64,000 nucleotides of DNA from Primula veris (lineage: Eukaryota > Streptophyta > Magnoliopsida > Ericales > Primulaceae). The notes beneath the pieces are model-generated. The model was given only the letters and a program-made list of their open reading frames with translations, searched no databases and was not told the DNA's origin. Position 1 is the first letter of the stretch; each line of letters starts with the position of its first letter. The stretch is from positions 9,796,001 to 9,860,000 of the forward strand of contig OY821751.1 of NCBI GenBank assembly GCA_963682055.1, written 5' to 3'. Both the position numbers and the translations under genes were made by a program. Positions 47,110-57,779 of the stretch are shown piece by piece.

Positions 47110-48217
47110 TCATAAGGCTTCAACATGCACTCCAATGTTGTCTTCTTCTTTGTTTATAAGTTCGGCATCAAACTTTAGTTTTCTCCAGTGCGGATCAATT
47201 CTTTCTAGCGGAATAGAGCAAGTTCTATCCCAATAGTTACATATAACATGGCGACATGGAAGGTTATTGACCAATGTTATCTCACACTCAGAGCAGGTTG
47301 GGTCTGCTGATGTCCACTCGAGCTGTCTAATCTCAGTAAGCATTTCATCCATCGCATCCGCAGAGCATTTACCTGATATAAAATTTATTATATCATTAAA
47401 ATTAACATATTATACAATGATTATAAAAAAATATCCTATAAAAATTAAGTTTACCTTTTATTACTGAAAAAAAACGGAATATTCTTTTAACTCTACTCAT
47501 GCTTCTTCCCAAAGACTCCTTAATTCTATTATGTTGAGTTGAAAGCAAATCGTTAATGCATACGAACATGTTCTCGAGATTGCCACCAGAAGTTTTTATA
47601 TATTGTTTAAGTGATGCATGAGCAGCCTCAACCTTGTTTGAAAGAAAATATATATTAGATAATTTGTTATTTTATAAATAAAAAAAATATGTACACAATG
47701 TCAAATCATAAGTTGTATACATGTTGGTCGTTCGGTTACCGAAATGTCTAGTTTTGCTAGTCCAACAACCCACAAACTTCTTGTCATGTTTGTCTAGCAA
47801 ATCACACATATCTTTCAATACATTTGGAAATGTTTTATAATCACTTTCCAATTTCATGCGTGCCGCTTCATAATCGTATTCTGTTTTACTATCCACCAAC
47901 TTTTTCCAATCTATTTTCATTACGTCCCATACTTCTTTAGGAACTTTTGGAGAGCAATTAGTCATGACATTCCGAGCAATATGAAATGTGCATAATAGAT
48001 GGTTTGCATTAGGATATAAATTTTGGATCGCATTTGTCAACGCTTGATCCCTATCTGTCAGCACAACTCGCGTACTCTTACAATCTTTTATCATCGTTCT
48101 CAAACATTCTAGAGCCCATTCGTAAGTCGGCTGCTTTTCATTACGTAAGCAAGCGAATGCGACACAAAATGTTTTTTGGGTTGATGTTACTCCCACAATT
48201 TGTAAAAATGGTAAATT
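47110..48217 (-). pseudogene. MULE transposase, catalytic C-terminal half and SWIM zinc finger
   Basis: From 48217: NLPFLQIVGVTSTQKTF, CVAFACLRNEKQPTYEWALE, VVLTDRDQALTNAIQNLYPNA, HLLCTFHIARNV (48196-47672). This is the MULE transposase domain with its TDRDxAL Asp and CxxHxxRN histidine. An exon 47632-47455 (VEAAHASLKQYIKTSGGNLE...) follows, then a GT-AG intron 47454-47373, and the SWIM-type CSECEITLVNNLPCRHVICNY at about 47290-47230. The frame stops at 47110, before the linker to OTU. The preceding half of the gene lies at 53090-54235, displaced by a retroelement. Confidence 0.85.
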
Positions 48218-49477
48218 ATTTTTGGCCCGTGTGCGGCTAAACCTTAGAGGGGGGGGTGAATAAGGTTTATGGAGATTTTCGCCTAATTAAAAATTCTAAA
48301 CAACTAACACCCAACTTATGCAAATTCTAAACTTAAGCGTTTAATATACTATAATGAAATGCTAGAAATCCTAAACGCAAGCAAGAATATAAGCAATAAT
48401 AAAGTTGCGGAAAGTAAAAGTTTAGGGAAAGAAGAAGACACCAAGATTTATAGAGGTTCGGCAAACGGCCTACGTCCTCTCCTCGGTACTACCGAGTAAT
48501 TCACTATAATTCTTCTTTCGGATTTTACAATCCCTATCGAGCTCAATCGACCGATTGGCTCACCCTCTACCCGGGGTTCCTAGTCTTGATACAAGTGCAA
48601 GAGAACACGACTATGAGTCAACGACTCCCCCTCAATTTATGAGTACCCGAATGAAAAACCTAGAGCTTTTAAGCTTCACTTGCTTACAAAGCCTCTACCC
48701 GTTCACTCGCTCACAAATGAGTTTATAAAACACTCGATACAAATTTTGTTACAAAAATGTAACTACACTCACTATTCTAATTGCTTCTTAAAAAGCTAAT
48801 TTGTGAGTTGTTGATGATGATCGAGCTTGAATCTCTTTCTCTTTTATTTTCATCTTTCTCGAATATATATGCACCAAAATGGTGATATTAGGGTTTTAAC
48901 GAGAGGTTGAAGGAAGTTGATTGGTATTGTGATTGGTTTTTTTGGGAGAGAGATTTGGTTGGTATATATATGCCAAACAGTCTGTTTTTCTGTATATGAC
49001 CGTTGGAAGTGGTTATGGCTATTTTTCAGTGGTTTAAGCTATTTCCCAGAAATTGCTGAAAAGCTGTTTTCGAAAACTGCAGAAAACGATCGGTCGTTCT
49101 CTACAGTCGATCGGTCGTTTTCAGAAAACGATCGGTCGTTTCTGAGTTTCGACCGGTCGTTTTTTTCGACCTGCTCACTGGAATATTTTGGACCAAAAAC
49201 GATCGGTCGTTTTTGTCCAGTCGATCGGTCGTCTGTAATTCTGGCAGTTTTTCGGTCTTCTCCGAAAGCTTGTAACTTCTTCGTTTTAGCTCCGATTTTG
49301 GTTCCGCTTGAACCTATGGCTTCGTTATCGAATGCTCTATCATTTAAAGACCTGAAATAAACGTTTTCTCTTCTTTGGAAAAGACAAGCATTATATCAAT
49401 GAAATAGAGAAATAGTAAAATCATTAAAACATAATCAAGGTTATAATCAAAATCATTATTGAACTCTAAGTTCAACA
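48218..49477 (-). repeat. 3' LTR of the gag-only element
   Basis: It contains six or so CGATCGGTCGTTT-type words at about 49086-49234. A 147-codon plus-strand frame (48917-49360) is open in both LTRs but lies antisense to the element; its repeated NDRSF/VDRSF words come from these DNA repeats. Confidence 0.92.
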
Positions 49478-49749
49478 ATCTCCCCCATTTTGATTATGAC
49501 AAACTAATGATGATTTTACAAGAAAAATATCTCCTCCATTTAAATAAAACGCATTTCCTCGAAATATATCATTTTTCTCCCCCTTTGGCATTATCAAAAT
49601 GCAATCAAAAAATATGGGGTTATGTGAAGGGTTTTTAAAGAAAAACCAAAACATGAAAAATGTTATTATTAAGCATATACCCACCTAATCACATATATGT
49701 AGACATAAAAGAGTAGAGTATACCGAATATGTGATGGTGAGTCCGCTCG

Positions 49750-51768
49750 CTAATGGCATTTGCATTGAGCGTTGCCGATGCCAAATAGGTGGTACCACTT
49801 GTTGGTATGCCTTCCACCTTTGTCGATTAATGGCACTTCCTTCTTGATGGTGGAGTCGATCTTCTTGACTTCCACGATTTTTGCCGGTGTCGCCAACCAC
49901 TTGTTGATTTTCTCCTTTTGGATGGAGATACCTACAACACAAGTTTTGTCCTTTGGTACCCAATTTCTTTTGGGTCCGACATTGTTAGTGGCTCGGGTCT
50001 TTACTACCCATTTCAAATCGCTTCTACTAACATGAAAGCGATTTGGGCATTTAGAAGAATTATGCTCACTTCTACTACAATGTATACAATGCATAGACTT
50101 TTTCGTAAAACGAGAACTATGCGACTTTTTGTAGGAAGTTTTAGAAGTATGATGAGCGGTTTTGGTTTGAAAACCTAAACCTCTTCTATTATTACAAGAG
50201 TTCGGCAAAACTCTTGAAGTATTCCCTTGTGTAAAAACAACCTTTTGTATAGGCGGAATAGGAGTTGTAGACAAGCTAGAAGATTTAACAAAGCGGGTTG
50301 TGCTTGAGTCAATAGAGTTGGAATCGAAACCCAAACCGCTTTTGTCATTAACATCTTTTTGACAACTCAAAATTTCGTCCAACACGGTTTTCCCTTTGGA
50401 AAACCTTGAGATTGTTAACTCGAGTTTCTTTACCGCAATGACAAGCTCATCGTTGTTATTTTTCAAAGAGTCATTTTCGGTTTTTAAAAACTCATTTTTA
50501 TCTTTTAAGTCTTCCTTTTCGTCATCTACATCATGAAGAGAAAATGACGAAGTCGGAATAGACTCGTTTTCAATTTTATCTCTTTTTAAGGATCTTATTT
50601 CTTCATTGAGAGAAGAATTTATCCTTTTAAGAGAGTCGACCTTTTCGACAAGCTTAGGAAATTTTTTAGAATAAACATCGCACATATGAAGTAATTCATC
50701 ATAAGAAAGATCATTTACCTCATCGGCTTCGCTTTCACTTTCGCTTGAAGAAGAGAGGTTTTGTTCATGGCTTTCTTCCATGGCCATATAGCACCCAAGG
50801 TGAGCGACTTCATCTTGGTCGGAGCTATCGCTAGAGCTTGAAGCGGATATCTTCTTCTTGCTTTTGCTCTTGCGATTCATGACGCAATCTCTCGCCATGT
50901 GTCCTTCCTTGCCACATGTATAGCAAACAAAATCGTTAGAATAAATTGAATTATTTGACGATTTACCTTTGTGTTTGCGTTGGTCTTTTAGCTTTAGGAC
51001 TTCCTTGACGATTCGAATGATTTGCATTGAATTTTTGTCATCATCGGATAGCTCATTGCTCTCGTCACAAGTTGTTCCTTTGAAAGCTATCTCCCTCCTT
51101 TTTGAGATTGGCTTGTGACTATTGAGGGTGATCTCGTGTGTAATGAGTGAACCCGTCAAAGCATCAAGAGAGTAGGTATTCATGTCGTGCGCCTCTTGAA
51201 TTGCGGTGACCTTTGGTTCCCATTCCTTCGGTAAGCTCCGAATCACCTTAGAAACCATTTCCTTACAAGACAAACACTTACCAAGAGATGTTAATCCATT
51301 AGTAATAGTTGTAAATCTAGCAAGCATATCGGAAATAGTTTCACCCTCGCTCATTTTAAAAAGTTCGTAGTCATGAACTAAAAGTTGGAGTTTGCAATCC
51401 TTAACTTGGTTAGTTCCCTCGTGCATAACTACTAACTTATCCCACATAGCCTTTGCGGTTTTACAAGCGGAAATTTTGTTGTACTCGTTAGGAGAAACGG
51501 CACAAACAATAGCGTACATCGCTTTGGCGTTCGTAGAGTAGGCTTCTAGTTGAGCGTTATCTAGGTCCTCTACGGGGATTGGGTTCTCGCTATTTTCAGA
51601 TGTAGGAGCGGAATATCCTACTTTAATGGTCATCCAAAGCCTAACATTATAGTTTTGTAGAAACATGCTCATCCTATCCTTCCAATATGAAAAATTTATT
51701 CCATCAAAATATGGAGGTGTATTGGGTGATGAAGCTATGCCGGATGCGAAATTAAGTATATTAGCCAT
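49750..51768 (-). CDS. Gag protein of the gag-only element, 672 residues
   Basis: The uninterrupted frame starts MANILNFASGIASSPNTPP, 49 bp after the primer site. A copia-type gag core (PYFDGINFSYWKDRMSMFL, KAMWDKLVVMHEGTNQVKDC, ISDMLARFTTI, RSLPKEWEPKV) fills roughly residues 15-220. A CCHC knuckle CYTCGKEGHMARDC lies at about 280-295. An acidic Ser-rich block and a coiled-coil-like stretch (LKDKNEFLKTENDSLKNNND, about 425-445) follow. A second knuckle-like CIHCSRSEHNSSKC is near 565. Gag would form particles in the cytoplasm. No protease, integrase or RT follows, so mobilisation would need a related full-length element. Confidence 0.9.
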   Translation of the reverse strand: MANILNFASGIASSPNTPPYFDGINFSYWKDRMSMFLQNYNVRLWMTIKVGYSAPTSENSENPIPVEDLDNAQLEAYSTNAKAMYAIVCAVSPNEYNKISACKTAKAMWDKLVVMHEGTNQVKDCKLQLLVHDYELFKMSEGETISDMLARFTTITNGLTSLGKCLSCKEMVSKVIRSLPKEWEPKVTAIQEAHDMNTYSLDALTGSLITHEITLNSHKPISKRREIAFKGTTCDESNELSDDDKNSMQIIRIVKEVLKLKDQRKHKGKSSNNSIYSNDFVCYTCGKEGHMARDCVMNRKSKSKKKISASSSSDSSDQDEVAHLGCYMAMEESHEQNLSSSSESESEADEVNDLSYDELLHMCDVYSKKFPKLVEKVDSLKRINSSLNEEIRSLKRDKIENESIPTSSFSLHDVDDEKEDLKDKNEFLKTENDSLKNNNDELVIAVKKLELTISRFSKGKTVLDEILSCQKDVNDKSGLGFDSNSIDSSTTRFVKSSSLSTTPIPPIQKVVFTQGNTSRVLPNSCNNRRGLGFQTKTAHHTSKTSYKKSHSSRFTKKSMHCIHCSRSEHNSSKCPNRFHVSRSDLKWVVKTRATNNVGPKRNWVPKDKTCVVGISIQKEKINKWLATPAKIVEVKKIDSTIKKEVPLIDKGGRHTNKWYHLFGIGNAQCKCH

Positions 51769-51828
51769 CGGGATCTTAACTCTAGAATCGTTAGATTCCT
51801 ATATGCAAGAGCCTAGGCTCTGATACCA

Positions 51829-53087
51829 ATTTTTGGCCCGTGTGCGGCTAAACCTTAGAGGGGGGGTGAATAAGGTTTATGGCGATTTTCGCCTAATTAA
51901 AAATTCTAAACAACTAACACCCAACTTATGCAAATTCTAAACTTAAGCGTTTAATATACTATAATGAAATGCTAGAAATCCTAAACGCAAGCAAGAATAT
52001 AAGCAATAATAAAGTTGCGGAAAGTAAAAGTTTAGGGAAAGAAGAAGACACCAAGATTTATAGAGGTTCGGCAAACAGCCTACGTCCTCTCCTCGGTACT
52101 ACCGAGTAATTCACTATAATTCTTCTTTCGGATTTTACAATCCCTATCGAGCTCAATCGACCGATTGGCTCACCCTCTACCCGGGGTTCCTAGTCTTGAT
52201 ACAAGTGCAAGAGAACACGACTATGAGTCAACGACTCCCCCTCAATTTATGAGTACCCGAATGAAAAACCTAGAGCTTTTAAGCTTCACTTGCTTACAAA
52301 GCCTCTACCCGTTCACTCGCTCACAAATGAGTTTATAAAACACTCGATACAAATTTTGTTACAAAAATGTAACTACACTCACTATTCTAATTGCTTCTTA
52401 AAAAGCTAATTTGTGAGTTGTTGATGATGATCGAGCTTGAATCTCTTTCTCTTTTATTTTCCTCTTTCTCGAATATATATGCACCAAAATGGTGATATTA
52501 GGGTTTTAACGAGAGGTTGAAGGAAGTTGATTGGTATTGTGATTGGTTTTTTTGGGAGAGAGATTTGGTTGGTATATATATGCCAAACAGTCTGTTTTTC
52601 TGTATATGACCGTTGGAAGTGGTTATGGCTATTTTTCAGTGGTTTAAGCTATTTCCCAGAAATTGCTGAAAAGCTGTTTTCGAAAACTGCAGAAAACGAT
52701 CGGTCGTTCTCTACAGTCGATCGGTCGTTTTCAGAAAACGATCGGTCGTTTCTGAGTTTCGACCGGTCGTTTTTTTCGACCTGCTCACTGGAATATTTTG
52801 GACCAAAAACGATCGGTCGTTTTTGTCCAGTCGATCGGTCGTCTGTAATTCTGGCAGTTTTTCGGTCTTCTCCGAAAGCTTGTAACTTCTTCGTTTTAGC
52901 TCCGATTTTGGTTCCGCTTGAACCTATGGCTTCGTTATCGAATGCTCTATCATTTAAAGACCTGAAATAAACGTTTTCTCTTCTTTGGAAAAGACAAGCA
53001 TTATATCAATGAAATAGAGAAATAGTAAAATCATTAAAACATAATCAAGGTTATAATCAAAATCATTATTGAACTCTAAGTTCAACA
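51829..53087 (-). repeat. 5' LTR of the gag-only element
   Basis: Nearly the same as 48218-49477. Differences seen include GGCGATTTTCG for GGAGATTTTCG, AACAGCC for AACGGCC, TTCCTC for TTCATC, and a shorter G run. The tRNA-Met primer-site complement GCTCTGATACCA adjoins it at 51817-51828. Confidence 0.92.
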
Positions 53088-53089
53088 GA

Positions 53090-53850
53090 ACCTATTAGTA
53101 CTATATGTGCAATCCATGCAAAGTACATAAGGGAATGCACGTATTAATTTTACAGAATCTTTATGGGCAAAAAATATATCTTCCAATTGGTTCATTTCGG
53201 GGTTGGTTCTGTAAAACGATAAAAATTCATTTTTAACTAAGAGATTTATAAGATGTTGCATTTGACTCATACCACCATTTCTTTAACCTTTTCTCTAGCC
53301 TTAAGGTTATAGATATCTTTTCTAGTAGACTTATTATCAGGAAATTTTTGTTTTATAGCGGAAAGTATAGTTCTTGGATTCGCCAGGCTATCTACCATGG
53401 TTCTAAATAACCCCTTTTCATCTTTTTTAAGTCTACGTGCTCGGGGGTGAGCTTCTGGATAAACAGCCATAATGATTGTGTATCCCATTTTTGATATAAA
53501 ACTTCCAATTATTCTCAACTTTGTAACACTAGAGCTTGTGTCTCTAGTCGATGGTTTTTTCGGTTGGGGATCCCCTTCCTTGGTACACATCATAATGGCC
53601 CTACTTTTTTTATTTATTAAAGTGTCTTGATATTTTTTGACGAAGTTGTTCTCAAAAAGAAACCAAAGGCTTCTGCTGTATCATTCAGGTAATCTTTCAA
53701 TTCATCAATCGAGGAAAAAGCCTGAAAGAAATTAAATAGAACTAAAAAATAAAAAATGTAAAATGTAAAAAAGTTACACAAACAAAAACTCATGAAATTA
53801 AAAAAATTGTAAACTCACCAAATTACTCTGAAAATGATCCCTATAATCAT
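53090..53850 (-). pseudogene. MULE transposase, N-terminal/central part, frameshifted
   Basis: The minus strand from about 53722 reads AFSSIDELKDYLNDTAEAFG, then after two stops a segment with a basic RxTSSSVTKLRI pattern (53593-53267) like the zinc-binding region of FAR1/MULE proteins. After a frameshift near 53270 comes MSQMQHLINLLVKNEF...LEDIFFAHKDSVKLIRAFPYVLCMDCTYSTNRF (53270-53090). The last segment carries the first catalytic Asp (MDCTY). It is interrupted exactly after TNRF by the gag-only element; the sequence resumes at 48217 with NLPF. Confidence 0.8.
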
Positions 53851-53896
53851 ATCATATTCCAAATTCGGTTGGTTCACTATGTTCATCAAGATCCGA

Positions 53897-54235
53897 TTAA
53901 GAATTTTCGGTATTTTCATACTGATCTCTTTGAACTTCTTCAAAGTGGCTAGTAAATGTTTGTTCTGACGGTTCAGGTTGATTCCCCATGTAATCATAGT
54001 CATTCGATGTAAATTGATTGTTAAAATTTGGATCAAATGAAACATGAGAATTTTGATATGGATCAGAGGGGAAATTAGTATTTTCAAACATATTAGGCAA
54101 AAACTGGTAATTTGGATACATATTAGATGGAAAAAATGTATTATGATAATCAAATGGCAATTGTGTATTTTGAAAAGTATCGTCATGAGAAGGTAAATTT
54201 AGATCTATTTCCGAAATATCATAATTGTTATCCAT
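53897..54235 (-). CDS. N-terminal frame of the MULE gene, Asn/Pro/Phe-rich
   Basis: 112 codons starting MDNNYDISEIDLNLPSHDD at 54235, one base inside the TIR boundary at 54236, so the TIR is the likely promoter. The protein is low in complexity (repeated FPSN, NQF, YQN words) without a known domain. It is probably the first exon or part of the transposase; a join to the next block at about 53850 is plausible but the splice sites are uncertain. Alternatively it could be an independent small frame. Confidence 0.5.
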   Translation of the reverse strand: MDNNYDISEIDLNLPSHDDTFQNTQLPFDYHNTFFPSNMYPNYQFLPNMFENTNFPSDPYQNSHVSFDPNFNNQFTSNDYDYMGNQPEPSEQTFTSHFEEVQRDQYENTENS

Positions 54236-55529
54236 ATGTATATGATTTTGGAGATATAATAATTTCCGAGTAAATAAAAATTAGACACTAATAAAAGCCC
54301 TTGAACCTTGAAAATATACTAAAAATATAACAAAAACACTAAATATACTAAATTTACTTTTACAACTTAATAATTTTTTTAAAGTATAAACTAATAAAAT
54401 CCCTTCAATCTTGTAAATATACAAAAAAATATTTAGTGTAAAAAATACTAAATAAAGTAAATTTGATTTTACAACTTAATAACGTTTTTGAAGTAGATAT
54501 TAACAAAAACTAAAGCAAGCTAATAAATGTTAATTTAATCATTTACTCGAAAATAACAAAATTAATAAATAAATAAAATACAAAATATAACTTACTTGAA
54601 AGTGTTAACTTGATAAAATATTATGATTATGAAATATTTTAATTTTGGGTTTAGTTTGAGTGGAAAAAAAAAGTAGAATAATGTATTAAGTAGAGTTATT
54701 TATTTTGTAGATAAATGAAGTGTAATGAGGTAGAATGAATTGGTATTAGGATTATTTCTTTTGTAATGTAATAGAGTGGAGTGGAATGAATTTGTGTTAT
54801 GGTTATTTATTTTGTAATGGAATGGGATGGAATGAATTTGTGTTATGGTTATTTATTTTGTAGTGGAATGAATTGGTGTTAGGGTTATTTATTTTGTAAT
54901 GGAATGGAGTTATGAATTGGTGTTGAGGGTTATTTATTTTGGGAGGAATTCGTCGAATTTACGGACGAATTTTTTTCAAATTTCGAATTCACGAATTTTA
55001 AATCACGGACGTACCATTTGAAATCAAATCAAGCACGAATTTGAAATCGCGGACATACTATTTGAAATCACGGACGTACTAATGTTTTTAGAAGTGTGGG
55101 TAGGTAATGTGGAAAAAAATAATGACGTGTAGGGTTTTTGAAGACAATTTAATTATTTACTCGGAAGTAACAAAATTAATAAATAAAAAAATGCAAAATA
55201 TAAATTACTTGAAAGTGTTAACTTGATATAATATTATGATTATAAAATATTTTAATTTTGTATTTAGTTTGAGTGAAAAAAAAACAGAGAAATGTATTAA
55301 TTAATAGTGTGATAGAGTGGGTAAATTTATTTATTTTGTAGATAAATGAAGTGTAATGAAGTGGTGTTAGAGTTATTTATTTTGTAATGAAACTGAATGG
55401 AATGAATTGAAAAAAAAAAAAAATGTGACGTTGACTTGGAATCTTTTATCCACGTTTTATTAAACAGGTCCTCAAAAAAGTAAACTAGGGTCTCAAAAAA
55501 GTAGAATGAGTGGTCAAAAAAGACTCACC
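54236..55529 (-). repeat. Right TIR of the MULE
   Basis: About 1.29 kb, inverted copy of 44515-45822 with small indels. It holds the same repeated TTATTTATTTTGTAATGGAATGG blocks and GACGTAC words. It adjoins the TSD copy at 55530-55538. Confidence 0.9.
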
Positions 55530-57779
55530 CCTACGTACACTTATAGATTATAATCTCTCTATATTAATACTCTATATAGTAATAAATTCTCTATAGAAAT
55601 AAAAATATTCGGTTCCAATTTGAGTCAATTCAAAATAAAAATAACCTATATATTGTAATATTTATAATTTTTTATGGTCACGCCTTAACAAATTTGCCTC
55701 CATATAGGAACAAATTACATAAAGGTGTAAAATTATATATATTTCGTTACATTAAAATTAAAACGATTTCAAATATCTATCTAGTGTAGTCTGTGATATT
55801 GTCTTGATTTTTTGAATTGTTACCATATCATTTAACTTGCAGGTACATACTTAATTTTAGATAAACTTAAAAACGATTTAAAATATTTTATATAACTTGT
55901 GAGTTGTCACCTAGTATTTATACATGTAAAAAAAAGTTTTAGATAAACTTTTAGATGAATTTTCCCATTTCTCTATACATGTACTTAATTGTCCAAATAC
56001 ATATGTATTTAGTTAAATTTTCTTAAATTCATGAATATGCTAGTAGCTGACTTTCCAACTTTTTTGGATGTATGTGTTTGACTTGTTACATGGATACATT
56101 TGTCTCTTGAATATTTCTCTTAATTAATTAAATTAGATACACATATATATTTTATTATGCGAAACATTTATTTAAGTATTTTTATTTATTTGTTTATATA
56201 TCAACATCTACTTAGGAATAACTTTCTTATAAGAATATTTTCTCCCGGTCACGAGGTTGTAGATTCTACTGTAATTAACTTATTCGTTTAAATTATGTTC
56301 AATCGGGATAAGTTTACCAATCGTTTCTATCAATCGTTTCTATCAATTTATTAGCTAGCTTATTTGCTTTATAATCACGGCAAAACAATCCCTTAATCGT
56401 TTCCTATTTCTAATTTAATTAAACTATATATCACCATTGTACTACTATATGGTCCATGATGAAAAAATGGTCCATTTATTAGTCTTGAGTAAAACGCAAG
56501 GGAAGGCAAATCATCAATCTCTCTTTCTTAACTTCACCGCAACATGCTATAGACATAAACACGACATACCCTCTAGGCCGTAGGGGGCGGAAATAGGATT
56601 TCCGTACGGCGGGGGCACAATTAAAAAATACTTACTCGACAATTTTCTTCAATATTTAGAATGTGAGTGTATGGATACATTTTTTAAGCATATACAATAA
56701 GATTGAACTTTTGCTTTATCTTAACCAAATAATTAACTTGACTTGTTGTTTGATTATGAAAAATACCATTTTCAATATACCAACGTTAGAAATAAAAAAA
56801 CTAATTACAAACGAAACACTCATATAGTTCGAGCCGTGTTTATATAATGAAGAATCATACATTAAACCGATTATTTGTTTAGATTATATTCAAATAAATA
56901 TATTATTATAAAATATAAGCCACTTTTATAAGTGTTTGAAAATTTAAAAAGATATCGGAAGAAAATTAAATTACACTTTATTCAAAACAATATAAAATAA
57001 AATATCACTTGAAAATCAATGCACCAAGATTACTTTTACAAAAGGAAACAAATTTAAAATATTAAGAATTCAAAAATAAAAAGATCCATATATATTGGTA
57101 AACAATAATGTTATTTATATAAGTAGATGAAAGAAAAGTAAACCAGATACTTAGAAACAGTAATTGCATAGTTAGCAGAAACTAATAAAAACTGAAGCTA
57201 TATTCGAGCATGATATTTACTATACATGAAACTACAAAAACCAAGTAGAAACGTGTGTTGACTGGGCTAGTAGTATACCACATAAAAGTGTCATTAATAT
57301 ACGAGAGAACCAACTATTTTTCTGTTTTTTAGAAAATACAAGAGCATGAATTTTATAGTTAGTAGATTAAATATTAATATGCTAAACTTTGATTCATTAA
57401 TGTGTACCAGTATAACTATAGGCTAAACTTTGATTCATCAAATATGAAAAAATGTTTTCATAATGGTGGAAATGGTTAATTGTTTTGTAACCTCCACTAT
57501 TCGTTTTTTATAACTCCACTATGACTAAAGTCTATAGTCTATATGTGTTGAAAAACTATTAATATTGGTCAAATATATTGGTATTTAATTGATATGCAAG
57601 TTACAATTAACTCAAGAAAGGGGTATATAATACAGTGTGTTGTGAGGTTCGGAAATATAGAGAGAAAGTCACAAAATAGTTAAGAAAATAAATAGAGATC
57701 TCACAGGTAATTAATTATCAACGTGAGTGAAGAGTTGGAGACAACATAAAAAGCTGTATTTTCTCTTCTCAAATTGTTA

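Larger units (their letters stand above)
48218..53087 (-). mobile_element. Young gag-only copia-type retroelement (TR-GAG form) inside the MULE transposase gene
   Basis: LTRs 48218-49477 and 51829-53087 (about 1.26 kb) differ at only about five places that I can see, so insertion is recent. The minus-strand order is LTR, tRNA-Met primer site TGGTATCAGAGC (51828-51817), gag, purine tract GGGGGAGAT, LTR. The 2351-bp interior encodes only gag. The LTR begins TGTTGAAC and ends GGGCCAAAAAT, without the usual CA. No target duplication is visible (GAACC to the right, AAATT to the left). Gag wording suggests the Sirevirus/SIRE branch. Confidence 0.92.
44515..55529 (-). mobile_element. Mutator-like element (MULE) with ~1.3-kb TIRs, transposase and OTU domain
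   Basis: A perfect 9-bp target duplication CCTACGTAC (44506-44514 and 55530-55538) flanks termini GGGGTAAGTTTTTTTTACC and, inverted, GGTGAGTCTTTTTTGACC. Nine bases is the Mutator signature. Total length is 11015 bp, or about 6.1 kb without the nested retroelement at 48218-53087. The coding strand is minus: an N-terminal frame, zinc-type and catalytic transposase parts, SWIM finger, linker and OTU domain. Frameshifts and stops make the copy inactive on its own, although its ends look complete. Confidence 0.92.
44021..57270. repeat. Copy A of a tandemly duplicated segment, interrupted by the MULE
   Basis: 44021-44514 and 55539-57270 together align with 57780-58815. Matching words include CTTTTATACACAAATTAA, CTTGATCAAGTCC, CACTTT-GAGACGAG, AATCTTCGCT, CTTATTTGCTTTATAATCACGG, CCTTAATCGTTTCCTATTTC, ATGGTCCAT, AACTTCACCGCAACATG and CGAGCATG. 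Copy A also has an extra ~0.55 kb at about 56575-57120 beginning GGGGGCGGAAATAGGATTT, probably another insertion. No gene is recognised in either copy. Confidence 0.75.

Noticed and set aside
48917..49360. 147-codon plus-strand frame, repeated unchanged at 52527-52970
   Set aside because: It lies inside the LTRs, antisense to gag, and is duplicated only because the LTRs are nearly identical. Its repeats come from the CGATCGGTCGTTT DNA motif, and no protein family is recognised.
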